Source: Pedobacter westerhofensis | Lineage (GTDB): Bacteria > Bacteroidota > Bacteroidia > Sphingobacteriales > Sphingobacteriaceae | Direction: 5' to 3' | DNA: 64,000 nt | NCBI RefSeq assembly: GCF_900182595.1 | Contig: NZ_FXTN01000017.1 | Location: 32,306 to 96,305 of the forward strand | Shown here: positions 35,274-44,488 of the stretch, one piece after another | How positions within the stretch are numbered: position 1 is the stretch's first letter | Layout of the letters: every line of letters begins with the position of its first letter | Notes under the pieces: generated by a model | Databases searched by the model: none | Seen by the model: the letters and a program-made list of their open reading frames with translations, nothing else | Told to the model about the DNA's origin: nothing | Made by a program: the position numbers and the translations under genes

Positions 35274-36611
35274 TTAGTACCCTGGGTTCTGCACCACATC
35301 CGGATCCGACTGTACATCAGAATAAGGGATCGGGAACAGCCAGTAATTCCTGTTGGTGATACCGAGGACGGCGCCTGCCCTTTCCGTCCTTACCAGGTCA
35401 AACCAGCGGTGCGCCTCAAAGGCAAACTCAATCCCATTTTCATCCTCTATCGCCTGCAGCAAGCCCGACTGGGTAGTTGCCGTGCTTGCCGGTACATCGG
35501 CCCTTGCCCTTACCGCATTCAGATCTGCGGCAGCTTCCGTCAGTTTATTTTGCTGCGCCCTCGCTTCGGCGCGGATCAGGTATAATTCCGCAATGCGGAT
35601 CAGGTAAGATGGATCGACGCTTGTTGCTGTGGTATTGTAAAGCACGCCATAAACCGTTGTGCCGCTTCCTGCGATCAGCGTATTTCTGCTTCCGCCGATG
35701 GCAGGATTGTTCAGTTTGGCTACCAGCGCATCGGAAGGTTTCAGGGTAAACTGTCCACCTGCAGAACTTGGATACCAAAGGTTCCAGTACGTATTTCTGT
35801 CATTCGCAGAATACGCCAGTTCCAGTACAGATTCAGAAGTTTGGAATGGCGCGGTAAAGAACGATTTGTAAGGTTTTACTAGTGTATATTTCGTATTGCT
35901 GATCACCTGGCCTGCGTAGGTTTCTGCATCCGCCCATTGTTTACGGTACAGGTGCAACCTAGCACGCAGTGCCCTTGCCGCGCTTTTCTGTGCGCGGTTT
36001 CTTACCGTTGCATCCTCTGGCAACAATTGTTCGGCCTGTATGAGATCGGCAAGCACCTGATCATAAGTCTGATCAAGGGTACTGCGTTTGATGCCTTTCA
36101 GGACATTCAGGTCGGTTGTAGGTTTCAGTTGCAGCTGTACGCCTCCCCAGCCTCTGCCAAGATCAAAATACGAGAGCGCGCGGATAAAATACGCCTCGCC
36201 GAGGATCTTGTTCCGCTCTGCGGTAGTCAGCAATGGATCGGCCACGCCCGGAACGGCAGCAATTACGCTATTGGCGGAATTGATTGTCCTATAGATATTC
36301 TGATAAGCCGCAACAGTAATCACGTTGTCCGTAGGGATCGCATTCTGATCCAGCTGCAGGTATTCGCTCAGCGTGCCGTTGAAGATCACATTATCTGTAG
36401 TGATCGTTCCTAAAGTTGGATAATTCGAAGCGTAATATCCCTGCACGCGGTCGAAGGCGCCAATGATTGCCGCCCTGGCGGTACTTGCATCCGTGATGGA
36501 GCTTTCGGTGGGAAGTGAATTATCCGGCACTTCTTCCAGGTATTTCTTGCAAGAAGCCGAGAGCAGGATAAAGGCCAGCAGCACTGCGTTTCTTATATAT
36601 AATTTGTTCAT
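35274..36611 (-). CDS. SusD/RagB family nutrient-binding lipoprotein
   Basis: A 445-residue outer-membrane lipoprotein with signal peptide and lipobox LSASC-KK (Cys22), then KYLEEVPDNSLPTESSITDA. The helical TPR-like core has GEAYFIRALSYFDLGRGWGG, and the C-terminal conserved PSYLIRIAELYLIRAEARAQ is a SusD signature. It binds substrate at the cell surface and covers the SusC channel. It lies directly downstream of the SusC gene, with the M14 peptidase after it, so peptides or peptidoglycan fragments are likely cargo. Confidence 0.93.
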   Translation of the reverse strand: MNKLYIRNAVLLAFILLSASCKKYLEEVPDNSLPTESSITDASTARAAIIGAFDRVQGYYASNYPTLGTITTDNVIFNGTLSEYLQLDQNAIPTDNVITVAAYQNIYRTINSANSVIAAVPGVADPLLTTAERNKILGEAYFIRALSYFDLGRGWGGVQLQLKPTTDLNVLKGIKRSTLDQTYDQVLADLIQAEQLLPEDATVRNRAQKSAARALRARLHLYRKQWADAETYAGQVISNTKYTLVKPYKSFFTAPFQTSESVLELAYSANDRNTYWNLWYPSSAGGQFTLKPSDALVAKLNNPAIGGSRNTLIAGSGTTVYGVLYNTTATSVDPSYLIRIAELYLIRAEARAQQNKLTEAAADLNAVRARADVPASTATTQSGLLQAIEDENGIEFAFEAHRWFDLVRTERAGAVLGITNRNYWLFPIPYSDVQSDPDVVQNPGY

Positions 36612-36701
36612 GTCTTTTAGATTTTAATTGTGAGAGAAAGCACGGTTGTTTATGCAGCCCAGTGTCTTCATTTTATTCAATTGCGCTTCATCTTTACCAT
36701 T

Positions 36702-39700
36702 TTAAAATGTGACGTTTGCACCAACTTGAATGGTCTTTGGCTGAGGCACGGTCGCCCAGTCGTAACCCACGGTATTCTGGTTGTTCGACTGAGAACTCAC
36801 TTCCGGATCCAGTCCGCCGTATTTGGTGAAAGTCAGCAGGTTTGTTCCCTGTACATAAATCCTTAGTTTACTTACCCCGATCCTGCCCAACACATCTTTC
36901 GGCAGCGAATAACTCAGGGTCAGTGCTTTTAACCTGATGAACGATCCGTCCTCCAGGTAACGCGAAGAAAGGCTCGCTACGTTACCGCCGTAGTTGTTGG
37001 CCGCACCACCGTTCTGCGTAGGGTTAGCGCTGTATGTCGTCAGCCTTGGGATATCAGTGACATCACCCGGGTTCTGCCATCTTTCCAGCTGTCTTGGCAG
37101 AAAGCCGATGTTGGCCTGCGTTCCGCCATGCACCATAAAGAAATCGTTCATATTCATGATCTTGTTCCCTTGCTGGAAGTAGAAGAAAAAGCTGAAGTCG
37201 AAACCTTTGTAAGTGAAATTATTAGTAAGTCCACCTGTGTATTTCGGCAGCGCATTGCCCACAATCTGGCGGTCGGCCGAAGTAATAATTCCATCTTTGT
37301 TCACATCGTCATATACTGCGTTTCCGGTCTGGGGATCTACATATAACTGTTTGTATAACTGGAAAGAATTGACCGAGTAGCCTTGTCTCAGGATCGAGAT
37401 ATTTCTGCCCGAAGCACCTAAACTGATATCAGAGGCCAGTTTCTCAATCTTGTTCTTATTGAAGGAGATATTGAAATTTGTAGTCCACTGAAAGGCATCA
37501 GTCTCGATGTTTGTGGAGTTGATGCCCAGCTCAAATCCCTTGTTCCGTACGGCACCATAATTCTGCAGGTACGACGCAAATCCAGAGCGGTATGGAACCG
37601 GTACATTCAGCAGCAGGTCGTAGGTATATTTGTTGTAATAATCTGCTGTGATACTCAGGCGGTTTTTCAGGATACTGAAATCCGTACCTACGTTAAACTG
37701 GCGTGTGGTTTCCCAGGTCAGGTCTGGGTTGATCAGCTGCGTTGGCGCGATGCCCGGTTGCTCCAGGTAGTTTGCACCCGAAGACCATAAGCCCTGTGCG
37801 GCATAAGCGCCGATCCCATTCTGGTTACCCGAAAGTCCCAAACTTGCACGGAGTTTTAGCTCGTTAAAGAAGTTCAGGTCTTTGATAAAATCTTCCTGGC
37901 TTAAGCGCCATGCTACCCCTCCCGAAGGGAAATAGCCCCAGCGTTTGTTTGTCCCGAATTTCGAGGAACCATCTGCACGGATACTTCCATCGATCGTATA
38001 TTTTCCGTCATAGGTATAACTCGCCTTACTGAAAAATGATAACAATTTTGTTTCTGCACGGGAAGCTGAGCCCGAGCGCGTTGCTGCTACCGAGACCGAC
38101 TTCAGGCTGTTTGCTGCGAATCCGGTTCCGGTGGCTGTGGTACTCTGGTTCAACACCGTGTTAATCGTATTCCCGATCAGCGCATTGATATTGTGCTTTT
38201 TGTTCGCACCTAAGCTTTTCACAAAACTCAGTACCTGCTCATTGGTGAGCACCTGGGTTTTAACTTCCGAAGAGGATGCCGAGCCGTTGCTGGCAATACC
38301 GGCACTGATCAGGGTGTTGGAGTAACTGTTATCATATTCACTCGTATTGTCAAGGCTCCAGCTGCTGCGCAGTTTCAGTCCCGGGAGGATGTTGTACTCC
38401 CCAAAGATATTGCCTATCGTCCTCCATCCGGTTGCTTTGCTGTCCAGGTTTTCGATCAGTGCCAGGTGGTTGTCGAAACTTCCGTAACGCGCGTAAGTAC
38501 CATCGGCATTGTAAATCGGCAGGTAAGAGCGCGGGAACAGTGCCGAGTTGATCACCCCTGTCGGGTTGTTGTCACTTCCGCTGAGGTTTCTGTCAGAGCG
38601 GGTAAAGTTGATGCTTGTCCCGATTTTCAGTTTATCTGTCAGGTAGTTATCATAATTTAAGCGTCCTGAGTATCTTGTGTAATCCGAAGGTTTTACGATT
38701 GATTCCTGGTTCAGGTAACCCAGACTGATGTAGTAGGTACTTTTGTCGGTTCCTCCCTGGGTAGAAAGCTCGTAATTTTCAGTTCTTGCCGTGCGGAAGA
38801 GCCCGCTGATGCGGTCGTATGTCGGCTGGCTTGACGGATCCGGGAAAGGCAGCACCACTGTTGAAGGATCAAGCCCATTGTCTTTGGCGGTATTGATACG
38901 TGATTCGTTGGTCAGCAGTGCAACCTCCGGCCCGCTGGCGACCTTAAATTTATCTACAGCGGTAGACCAGCCCTGGAAGGTATTCAGGTTGATATTCGCT
39001 TTGGTATTCCTTGTTCCGCGTTTTGTGGTTACAATGATTACGCCGTTGGCACCAAGTGAACCATAGATTGCCGTGGCATTCGCATCTTTCAGGATCTGGA
39101 TATCCTCGATATCTGAAGGGTTCAGGTCTGACAGCGGATTGGAAGCCGCCTGGTTGCCCAGTCCCGCTGTGATGGGGTCGCTGTTATTCACAAAAACCCC
39201 ATCGATGATATATAGCGGATCTACGGACGCATTTATTGAGTTATTTCCCCTGACGCGGAAAGTGATCCCTCCTCCGGGAACACCCGAGTTTGAAGTGACC
39301 TGCACACCGGTTGTTTTTCCCTGCAGTAACTGGTTGAAGCCGCCGGAAGGCTGGTTTTGCACCGTGGAGCCGCTGATACTGCTGATGGAACCGGCGATGT
39401 ATTTTCGTTCCTGTGTGCTGTAGCCGGTTACGACCACATCGTTGAGCTGGTTCAGGGTTTCCTGCAAACGGATGGTCACGGGGCTTCCGTTGACGGTGAG
39501 TTCCTTTTGTTCATAGCCAATAAAGCTAATGATGAGCACATAGGGGAAACTCTGACCGGTTCTGAAACTGAACTTTCCCTCTGAGTCGGTTGATACGCTG
39601 TGGGTTGTTCCTTTGATCCTGACTACCGCGCCGGGCAGCGGCTGGTTGGTCGTCAGATCCTGAACAGTTCCGTTCAGGGTCGATTTGATTGTCGGGTTTA

Positions 39701-39773
39701 CCTGTGCGAAGGTTATGGCAGACCAAAAGACGCACAAAAACAGGTAAATCCCTTTTTTGTAAAGATGATTCAT
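36702..39773 (-). CDS. SusC/RagA family TonB-linked outer membrane transporter
   Basis: A 1,023-residue SusC-type receptor. A signal peptide (MNHLYKKGIYLFLCVFWSAI) is followed by a carboxypeptidase-like domain (LNGTVQDLTTNQPLPGAVV), the conserved plug (QLLQGKTTGVQVTSNSGVPG), the SusC signature LKDANATAIYGSLGANGVII, and a beta-barrel ending in F. It imports oligomers with SusD at the surface. It is the first gene of a probable operon with SusD and the M14 carboxypeptidase, so a peptide-directed system is favoured. No sigma/anti-sigma pair is adjacent. Confidence 0.93.
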   Translation of the reverse strand: MNHLYKKGIYLFLCVFWSAITFAQVNPTIKSTLNGTVQDLTTNQPLPGAVVRIKGTTHSVSTDSEGKFSFRTGQSFPYVLIISFIGYEQKELTVNGSPVTIRLQETLNQLNDVVVTGYSTQERKYIAGSISSISGSTVQNQPSGGFNQLLQGKTTGVQVTSNSGVPGGGITFRVRGNNSINASVDPLYIIDGVFVNNSDPITAGLGNQAASNPLSDLNPSDIEDIQILKDANATAIYGSLGANGVIIVTTKRGTRNTKANINLNTFQGWSTAVDKFKVASGPEVALLTNESRINTAKDNGLDPSTVVLPFPDPSSQPTYDRISGLFRTARTENYELSTQGGTDKSTYYISLGYLNQESIVKPSDYTRYSGRLNYDNYLTDKLKIGTSINFTRSDRNLSGSDNNPTGVINSALFPRSYLPIYNADGTYARYGSFDNHLALIENLDSKATGWRTIGNIFGEYNILPGLKLRSSWSLDNTSEYDNSYSNTLISAGIASNGSASSSEVKTQVLTNEQVLSFVKSLGANKKHNINALIGNTINTVLNQSTTATGTGFAANSLKSVSVAATRSGSASRAETKLLSFFSKASYTYDGKYTIDGSIRADGSSKFGTNKRWGYFPSGGVAWRLSQEDFIKDLNFFNELKLRASLGLSGNQNGIGAYAAQGLWSSGANYLEQPGIAPTQLINPDLTWETTRQFNVGTDFSILKNRLSITADYYNKYTYDLLLNVPVPYRSGFASYLQNYGAVRNKGFELGINSTNIETDAFQWTTNFNISFNKNKIEKLASDISLGASGRNISILRQGYSVNSFQLYKQLYVDPQTGNAVYDDVNKDGIITSADRQIVGNALPKYTGGLTNNFTYKGFDFSFFFYFQQGNKIMNMNDFFMVHGGTQANIGFLPRQLERWQNPGDVTDIPRLTTYSANPTQNGGAANNYGGNVASLSSRYLEDGSFIRLKALTLSYSLPKDVLGRIGVSKLRIYVQGTNLLTFTKYGGLDPEVSSQSNNQNTVGYDWATVPQPKTIQVGANVTF

Positions 39774-40039
39774 TTTATTGTTGTTTAGGAAATTTAGGGC
39801 AAAGCATTTCCATCAGCGGGTTTATTTGCTGCCTGGTAATGAAAGAATGCGGGTATTGTTTATAGAATCCGGAACGGATCAGGAGGTATTAAAGGCCCAT
39901 GCTTTTACACATCGTGCAAAGCGCTGGCATTTCAAAAGTTGCTGAACGAAGATTATTTGTAATGACTGCGGAGTAGTTTGCCGCGTTTTCGGTAGATGTC
40001 CTGAGAAGTAAAGCGTGTTTCATGAGTGTTACAAATATA

Positions 40040-40357
40040 ATGTCTACTGATTTAGTAGTACTAATTTATGGTATTGGATTTATATCTGCAATTTTAATTT
40101 TGATATGTGCCATTTGGGATTGAGCATGCACAGAATATAATTTTTATCGGGAGTTTATAATTGGTGTATTGTCACTGTTTATGATGATATCTATTGGAGG
40201 TTATTTGGGGATTTCCTTTAAAAAAATTATTGCCCTAATTACGCTATTAGTGGAATTTTTTGAGGAAGCTTGCATATATCTCTGTATAGTGCAGGCAGGA
40301 AAAGGCGTACGCGTTCGAGCAGTGTTCGTATACTGGTCGTATAGTGTTCGGTGTTGA
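40040..40357 (+). pseudogene. small membrane protein gene interrupted by TGA
   Basis: One frame from ATG 40040 reads MSTDLVVLIYGIGFISAILI..CAIWD, meets TGA at 40121-40123, and continues in the same frame with FIIGVLSLFMMISIGGYLGI and SFKKIIALITLLVEFFEEAC. The region past about 40290 runs into the palindromic repeat. The two hydrophobic halves suggest a two- or three-segment membrane protein disrupted by a stop. The alternative, separate short genes, is possible. Family not recognised. Confidence 0.3.
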
Positions 40358-40510
40358 CAGGGCCTTGGAAGCTGATTGGAAGCAGGTTGGAAGCACGTTG
40401 GATCGACTGTTATTCGATCCAACGTGCTTCCAACCCCGATCCAACCCCCTCTCAACGACGTCTCAACACAAAACAGTGCACGAACAGTATACGAACAATA
40501 TACGACAAGA
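40300..40510. repeat. long imperfect palindrome made of 11-nt units
   Basis: The core arms 40385-40406 and 40414-40435 (GGTTGGAAGCACGTTGGATC and its complement) are perfect over 22 bp with a 7-nt loop. The symmetry continues imperfectly outward for about 100 bases per side. The sequence falls into 11-nt phased units such as GATTGGAAGCA, GGTTGGAAGCA, CGTTGGATCGA, ACAGTATACGA and ACAATATACGA. It adjoins the left end of the IS3 element; the upstream part of the gap (39774-40030) shows nothing definable. Confidence 0.8.
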
Positions 40511-40589
40511 TTCTGAAGTGTGTCTTATACTGAGATTACTTGACAAATTAGGAATAGTAATTATTGGGTTTTATTAGTTTGAACTGTTT

Positions 40590-41513
40590 TTACTTGACCT
40601 TTGTTTTTGGTTCGCCTGAATTCACTTGACCTGAGAGATTATAGGCCTGAAATTGCTTGACCTGATTTTCTTTTGCTGCTGCGTGTGTATATTGTGGTGT
40701 TTTGAGTTGACAACTAAAATGAGGCCTTTTGTGATTATACTTTGTGACCGCTTCCAGCACTTTTTGTTCAGCATGTTGAAAGGATGAAAAGGTCTGGTCG
40801 AGTCCGCACTCCAATTTCAAGATTCCATTAATTCGCTCCGCTATTGCATTATCGTAAGGACTACCATTTTGGGTCATGCTAATAGCGACCTGGTATCTTT
40901 CGAGTAACCTTACGTAGGCATCACAACAATATTGAATCCCTCTGTCGGAATGATGAATGAGCGGTCTTTGTGGATATATTCTATCATTAAAAGCCATTTT
41001 TAAGGCGCTCATACAACCCTCTGCTTTTAAGTTTCGACTCAGCTTATAACCTACGATCTTTCGCGAGTAAGCATCTGTGACCAACGCCAGGTAAACAAAT
41101 CCGGATTTGATCCGCAAGTAAGTGATATCACTCACCCAGATCTCTTCAGCCATGGTCGCGGAGCGTCGGTTAATTAGATCTGGCCACTTTTTAAAATGGT
41201 GATTGGAATTGGTTGTACGCACATAGCTACGCCTTTTCTTGATCAATAAGTCATGATCACGGAGCAATTGCAGGAAAGTATCCCTGCCCACAGACAAATG
41301 ATGCTCTTCCAGCTCTTTCTCTACCATTACCCGCAATTTTACACTTCCCATTTTAGGAAAGTCGGTTCTGATTTCACGAACTTTTTCTAATATCAGTCCA
41401 TTTTTCATTTCCTTGTGGCCTTTATGTTGCCCCAGTTCGTACCATCCCTGACGGCTTTTACCAAACAGCCTGCAAATATATTTTAAGGACAAATGACTAT
41501 ACATCTCCTTCAT
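40590..41513 (-). CDS. IS3-family transposase orfB (DDE integrase catalytic domain)
   Basis: A 307-residue transposase. The first catalytic Asp is in WVSDITYLRIKSGFVYLALV, the second in IHHSDRGIQYC and Glu in NAIAERINGILKLE, the D-D-(35)-E pattern of rve domains. An N-terminal HTH_21-like region (LSLKYICRLFGKSRQGWYEL) is present. The ATG at 41513 overlaps the orfA stop (ATGA), but the fusion OrfAB is expected from -1 frameshifting at A6G, giving KKAWYQTVCQ before this Met. Confidence 0.93.
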   Translation of the reverse strand: MKEMYSHLSLKYICRLFGKSRQGWYELGQHKGHKEMKNGLILEKVREIRTDFPKMGSVKLRVMVEKELEEHHLSVGRDTFLQLLRDHDLLIKKRRSYVRTTNSNHHFKKWPDLINRRSATMAEEIWVSDITYLRIKSGFVYLALVTDAYSRKIVGYKLSRNLKAEGCMSALKMAFNDRIYPQRPLIHHSDRGIQYCCDAYVRLLERYQVAISMTQNGSPYDNAIAERINGILKLECGLDQTFSSFQHAEQKVLEAVTKYNHKRPHFSCQLKTPQYTHAAAKENQVKQFQAYNLSGQVNSGEPKTKVK

Positions 41514-41871
41514 TTGGCAGACCGTTTGGTACCAGGCTTTTTTACAATATTTACCCCCATTTCCTGTTCAGCATTGCTCAACAATAGCTCTAAGGCTGTT
41601 ATCTTTAGTTTCGCCTCAGCCAGTTGACGGGATAATTCAGGGTCAGATGACGTTGTTCCTGATGAACTTTGCGGTGGTTCGGAAACCTGCAGGAAGTGCC
41701 GCCTGTACCACTTTAGAAAATAGTAGATGTTCCCTTCTGTTAGGCCATACTTCCTGGCAATTTGAAGTTGACTTAAGTTGCCCGATAGATAATCGCGGGC
41801 TACCAGAATTTAAAGCTGTCTTCGTAGATGGTTAAACGACCACCTTTCGATCCTATTCTTGGCTTTTCCAT
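41510..41871 (-). pseudogene. IS3-family orfA with a one-base deletion
   Basis: From ATG 41871 the frame reads MEKPRIGSKGGRLTIYEDSF then K-F-W-stop. Adding one A at 41809-41811 (three A in place of four) restores ILVARDYLSGNLSQLQIARK and the rest of an HTH-type orfA through PGTKRSAK to the TGA overlapping orfB. The length of 362 bases equals 121 codons minus one base, which supports a single deletion. The copy is therefore probably inactive, unless the base is a sequencing error. Confidence 0.8.
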
Positions 41872-41999
41872 AACTTAATTAAATTTAAGAGTTTCTCTAA
41901 AATTTGTCAAGTTAAATCAGAAACGGACAGCGATCCCGAAGCGATCCCGAATTGTGAATCAGTAATATGTCTTCTTTTGGAATAACTATACAATAGATT

Positions 42000-42210
42000 G
42001 CTTAGGGCATATCCGTGTATCGTTCGTGCGTCGCCTTGTATTCAAGTAATTTTGCAATATGATTCCCGTATCGTTGATGTATCCTTGGAATATCAATTGG
42101 ATACGCCAAGGATACACCAACCATAGGCTAGGATTATTCCAATACAAACCAATATACGAAAAAGTATAGAAGCGATATAGAACGATGTCTTATTCTTATA
42201 ATGACGTCAG
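42000..42210. repeat. second long imperfect palindrome made of 11-nt units
   Basis: The centre is near 42098, with inner arms GTATCCTTGG and CCAAGGATAC. Symmetry continues imperfectly to about 42000 and 42200 (ATCGTTCGTG against GAACGATG-type ends). Successive 11-nt units include CAATTGGATAC, GCCAAGGATAC, ACCAACCATAG, CCAATATACGA, AAAAGTATAGA and AGCGATATAGA. It lies to the right of the IS element. Confidence 0.7.
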
Positions 42211-42482
42211 GCCTGGCTCAGGTTCATTCTTCAGCCAGCGTTCGGCTGGCATTTGCCTAGCTTCTACGTAGCGTTGGCCTACCCTATAGCTGATATAACA
42301 CCAACCTCTACCTGAACAAGACAGTTTTACAGCTTTCATCACCTTCATTACTTTGAGTTATTTTTCATCCCTAAAGAAATCGGCTCATCTGGCCTGTACT
42401 TGTTTCAGAATTGCAGCGAACTTTAGGAAAACGGCTTTGTATGAAAATCACGTTCAAGCATATTCTATTTTTGATTATCGTA

Positions 42483-42695
42483 CTAATTCTTCAATGGTGT
42501 GTACTCCGGCTTTATAGAATTGGCACCAGTCCGGAACCATACAGATCTGTAAATCCTTTTTCCGTTTATAACGGCTGAATCGACTCGCGCTACGAGCCAT
42601 TCTTCCAGATCTTTAACCTCTGCATCATCAAATAATTTCAACTTGATTTTGAAGGTCTTAGCGGTCGGGACAACTATTGGGATGGCAGCTATAAT
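42483..42695 (-). other. orphan coding-like fragment
   Basis: A 70-codon open stretch between a TAA at 42696-42698 and a TAG at 42483-42485 has no ATG start but reads like protein: KTFKIKLKLFDDAEVKDLEE, then WLVARVDSAVINGKRIYRS and a PEYTPLK tail. It may be a truncated gene or the end of a frameshifted one. The complementary strand has a shorter open tail ending NLNLSVKF, so the coding strand is uncertain. The remaining parts of the 42210-42908 gap show nothing definable. Confidence 0.3.
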
Positions 42696-42908
42696 TTAAA
42701 TTTATCCGTTAAATTTTAAGAACCGGAACCTATATGGATTTTGCATCCTGATCTATATTTACATTACGAGATCATAACAATATAGTAAAGAAATTTTTCG
42801 AGAGGTATATTTCCCCAATTGTTTAATTATTACAAGAATTTCATAATCAGGTAAGATTTTTTAAATTTTACACTTCAACTTATTACAACCAAATATATCA
42901 TTCCTAAA

Positions 42909-44399
42909 ATGAACAAGTTCAATCAAAAAAGTATAATTGCCACACTTGCGTTTTGTTTGCTCAGCTTAATCAGCTATGGACAGAATTCTTCCTTCACACC
43001 TAAACCATATGGTGCTATTCCTAGTGCCAGACAGCTAAAATGGCATGAAACCGAAATGTACTGTATGGTTTGTTTCGCACCCATCACTTTTACAGGAGAA
43101 GAACGTGGGTATGGAGATGCAGATCCAAACGTTTTCAAACCAACTAATTTTGATGCACTGCAGATTGTGAAAGCAGCAAAGTCCGGCGGTTTTAAAGGCA
43201 TAGTGTATGTTGCCAAACATCATGACGGCTTTGCAATGTGGCCAAGCAAAGTATCCAAATACAATATCAGTGCAAGCTCATGGAAAAATGGGAAGGGTGA
43301 TATAATGAGGGAATTCCAATTGGCGACAAAGAAAGAAGGACTTAAACTGGGTGTTTATTGTTCGCCCTGGGACAGAAATAATTTAAATTACGGAACACCT
43401 GCATATGTAGAAGACTATCGAAATGAATTAAAAGAATTGTATTCAAACTATGGCCCACTTTTCATGAGCTGGCATGACGGTGCAAATGGCGGAGATGGTT
43501 ACTATGGCGGCAGAAAGGAAGAAAGGAAAGTTGATCCGGCTACCTATTATGACTGGTTAAACACCTGGAAAATAACCCGGAAAATGCAACCTGATGCAGC
43601 AATCTTTAGCGATGCTGGCCTGGATGTTCGATGGGTTGGTAATGAAGAAGGATTTGCCAAGGAAACCTGCTGGTCAACAATTGATCTCAAAAGTACAGAC
43701 GACCGGCCGGCGATGCCAGGATTTATTAATACTTCCAATTTAGGCAGCGGTACAAGAAACGGCAAAAAGTGGATTCCATTCGAAGCTGATGTACCACTGC
43801 GCCCAAACTGGTTTTATCACTCCAGAGATGATGACAAGGTAAAGTCCGTTGAAAAGCTTTTTGAGATATACTGCACTTCAGTAGGTCGTGGTGGTGGTAT
43901 GGACCTAGGGTTATCTCCAAACAGAGAAGGATTACTTCACCAGAATGATGTTAAAGTTCTGGCAGAGTTCGGGAGATTATTGAAACAAGTATTTGCTGTA
44001 AACCTTGCCAAAAAAGCAAAGATTAGTGTATCAGACCTAAGAAATAAAAATCAGAAATTTGGAGTAGCCAACTTAACTGACGCAGATCGTTACAGTTACT
44101 GGGCAACAAACGATAACGTGCATACTGCCACTATTGACCTGGAATTTACTAAACCTACTGAATTTACAATTCTGCAACTTCGTGAAAACATCAAACTAGG
44201 TCAGCGAATTGACAGTATTAAAGTAGACATTTACAAAGATAAAAAATGGGAAAAACTAACATCGGCTACCAGTATAGGAGCTAACAGGATCATTAGATTT
44301 GCTGATCATCAAACCGCAGAAAAACTTCGTATTCAAATCTATGCACCAGTAAGTATTACTGTAAGTGACCTGGGTTTATATTTAGAACCAAAAAAATAA
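42909..44399 (+). CDS. alpha-L-fucosidase, GH29, with C-terminal beta domain
   Basis: A 496-residue secreted enzyme with signal peptide (MNKFNQKSIIATLAFCLLSL...SYGQ). GH29 features: WHETEMYCMVCFAPITFTGE, YVAKHHDGFAMWPSKVSKYN (residues about 98-117) and the nucleophile region FMSWHDGANGGDGY. A C-terminal discoidin-like beta-sandwich starts near residue 360 (ANLTDADRYSYWATNDN). It hydrolyses alpha-L-fucosides by a retaining mechanism. A terminator follows. Two GT10 fucosyltransferase-like genes lie in the same region. Confidence 0.92.
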   Translation: MNKFNQKSIIATLAFCLLSLISYGQNSSFTPKPYGAIPSARQLKWHETEMYCMVCFAPITFTGEERGYGDADPNVFKPTNFDALQIVKAAKSGGFKGIVYVAKHHDGFAMWPSKVSKYNISASSWKNGKGDIMREFQLATKKEGLKLGVYCSPWDRNNLNYGTPAYVEDYRNELKELYSNYGPLFMSWHDGANGGDGYYGGRKEERKVDPATYYDWLNTWKITRKMQPDAAIFSDAGLDVRWVGNEEGFAKETCWSTIDLKSTDDRPAMPGFINTSNLGSGTRNGKKWIPFEADVPLRPNWFYHSRDDDKVKSVEKLFEIYCTSVGRGGGMDLGLSPNREGLLHQNDVKVLAEFGRLLKQVFAVNLAKKAKISVSDLRNKNQKFGVANLTDADRYSYWATNDNVHTATIDLEFTKPTEFTILQLRENIKLGQRIDSIKVDIYKDKKWEKLTSATSIGANRIIRFADHQTAEKLRIQIYAPVSITVSDLGLYLEPKK

Positions 44400-44407
44400 C
44401 AACCCTC

Positions 44408-44438
44408 TCCCTAAAGAGCACGATAAGCTCTTTAGGGA
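44408..44438 (+). terminator. hairpin terminator of the GH29 gene
   Basis: Perfect 12-bp arms (TCCCTAAAGAGC at 44408-44419 and GCTCTTTAGGGA at 44427-44438) with a 7-nt loop lie 8 bases after the stop. Confidence 0.75.
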
Positions 44439-44488
44439 CATCTGTCTTCTGTCGCTGTCCTATATATGGGTAAATTGTCATTTAAAAA

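Larger units (their letters stand above)
40521..41939 (-). mobile_element. IS3-family insertion sequence (IS150-like)
   Basis: The element is 1,419 bp and oriented on the minus strand. The outer ends share TGTC-N4-CTGA-N3-(T/A)ACTTGACAAATT (40521 onward, and 41939 inward), which is the terminal inverted repeat with TG at the tip. It encodes frameshift-separated orfA and orfB. A slippery A6G (minus strand, 41543 to 41537) precedes orfB as in IS3 -1 frameshifting. The flanks (GTG left, GCG right) show no obvious target duplication, so old insertion or rearrangement is possible. Confidence 0.9.

Noticed and set aside
40121..40123. Selenocysteine codon
   Set aside because: No SECIS-like hairpin evident just after the TGA and no selenoprotein family match; a pseudogene is simpler.
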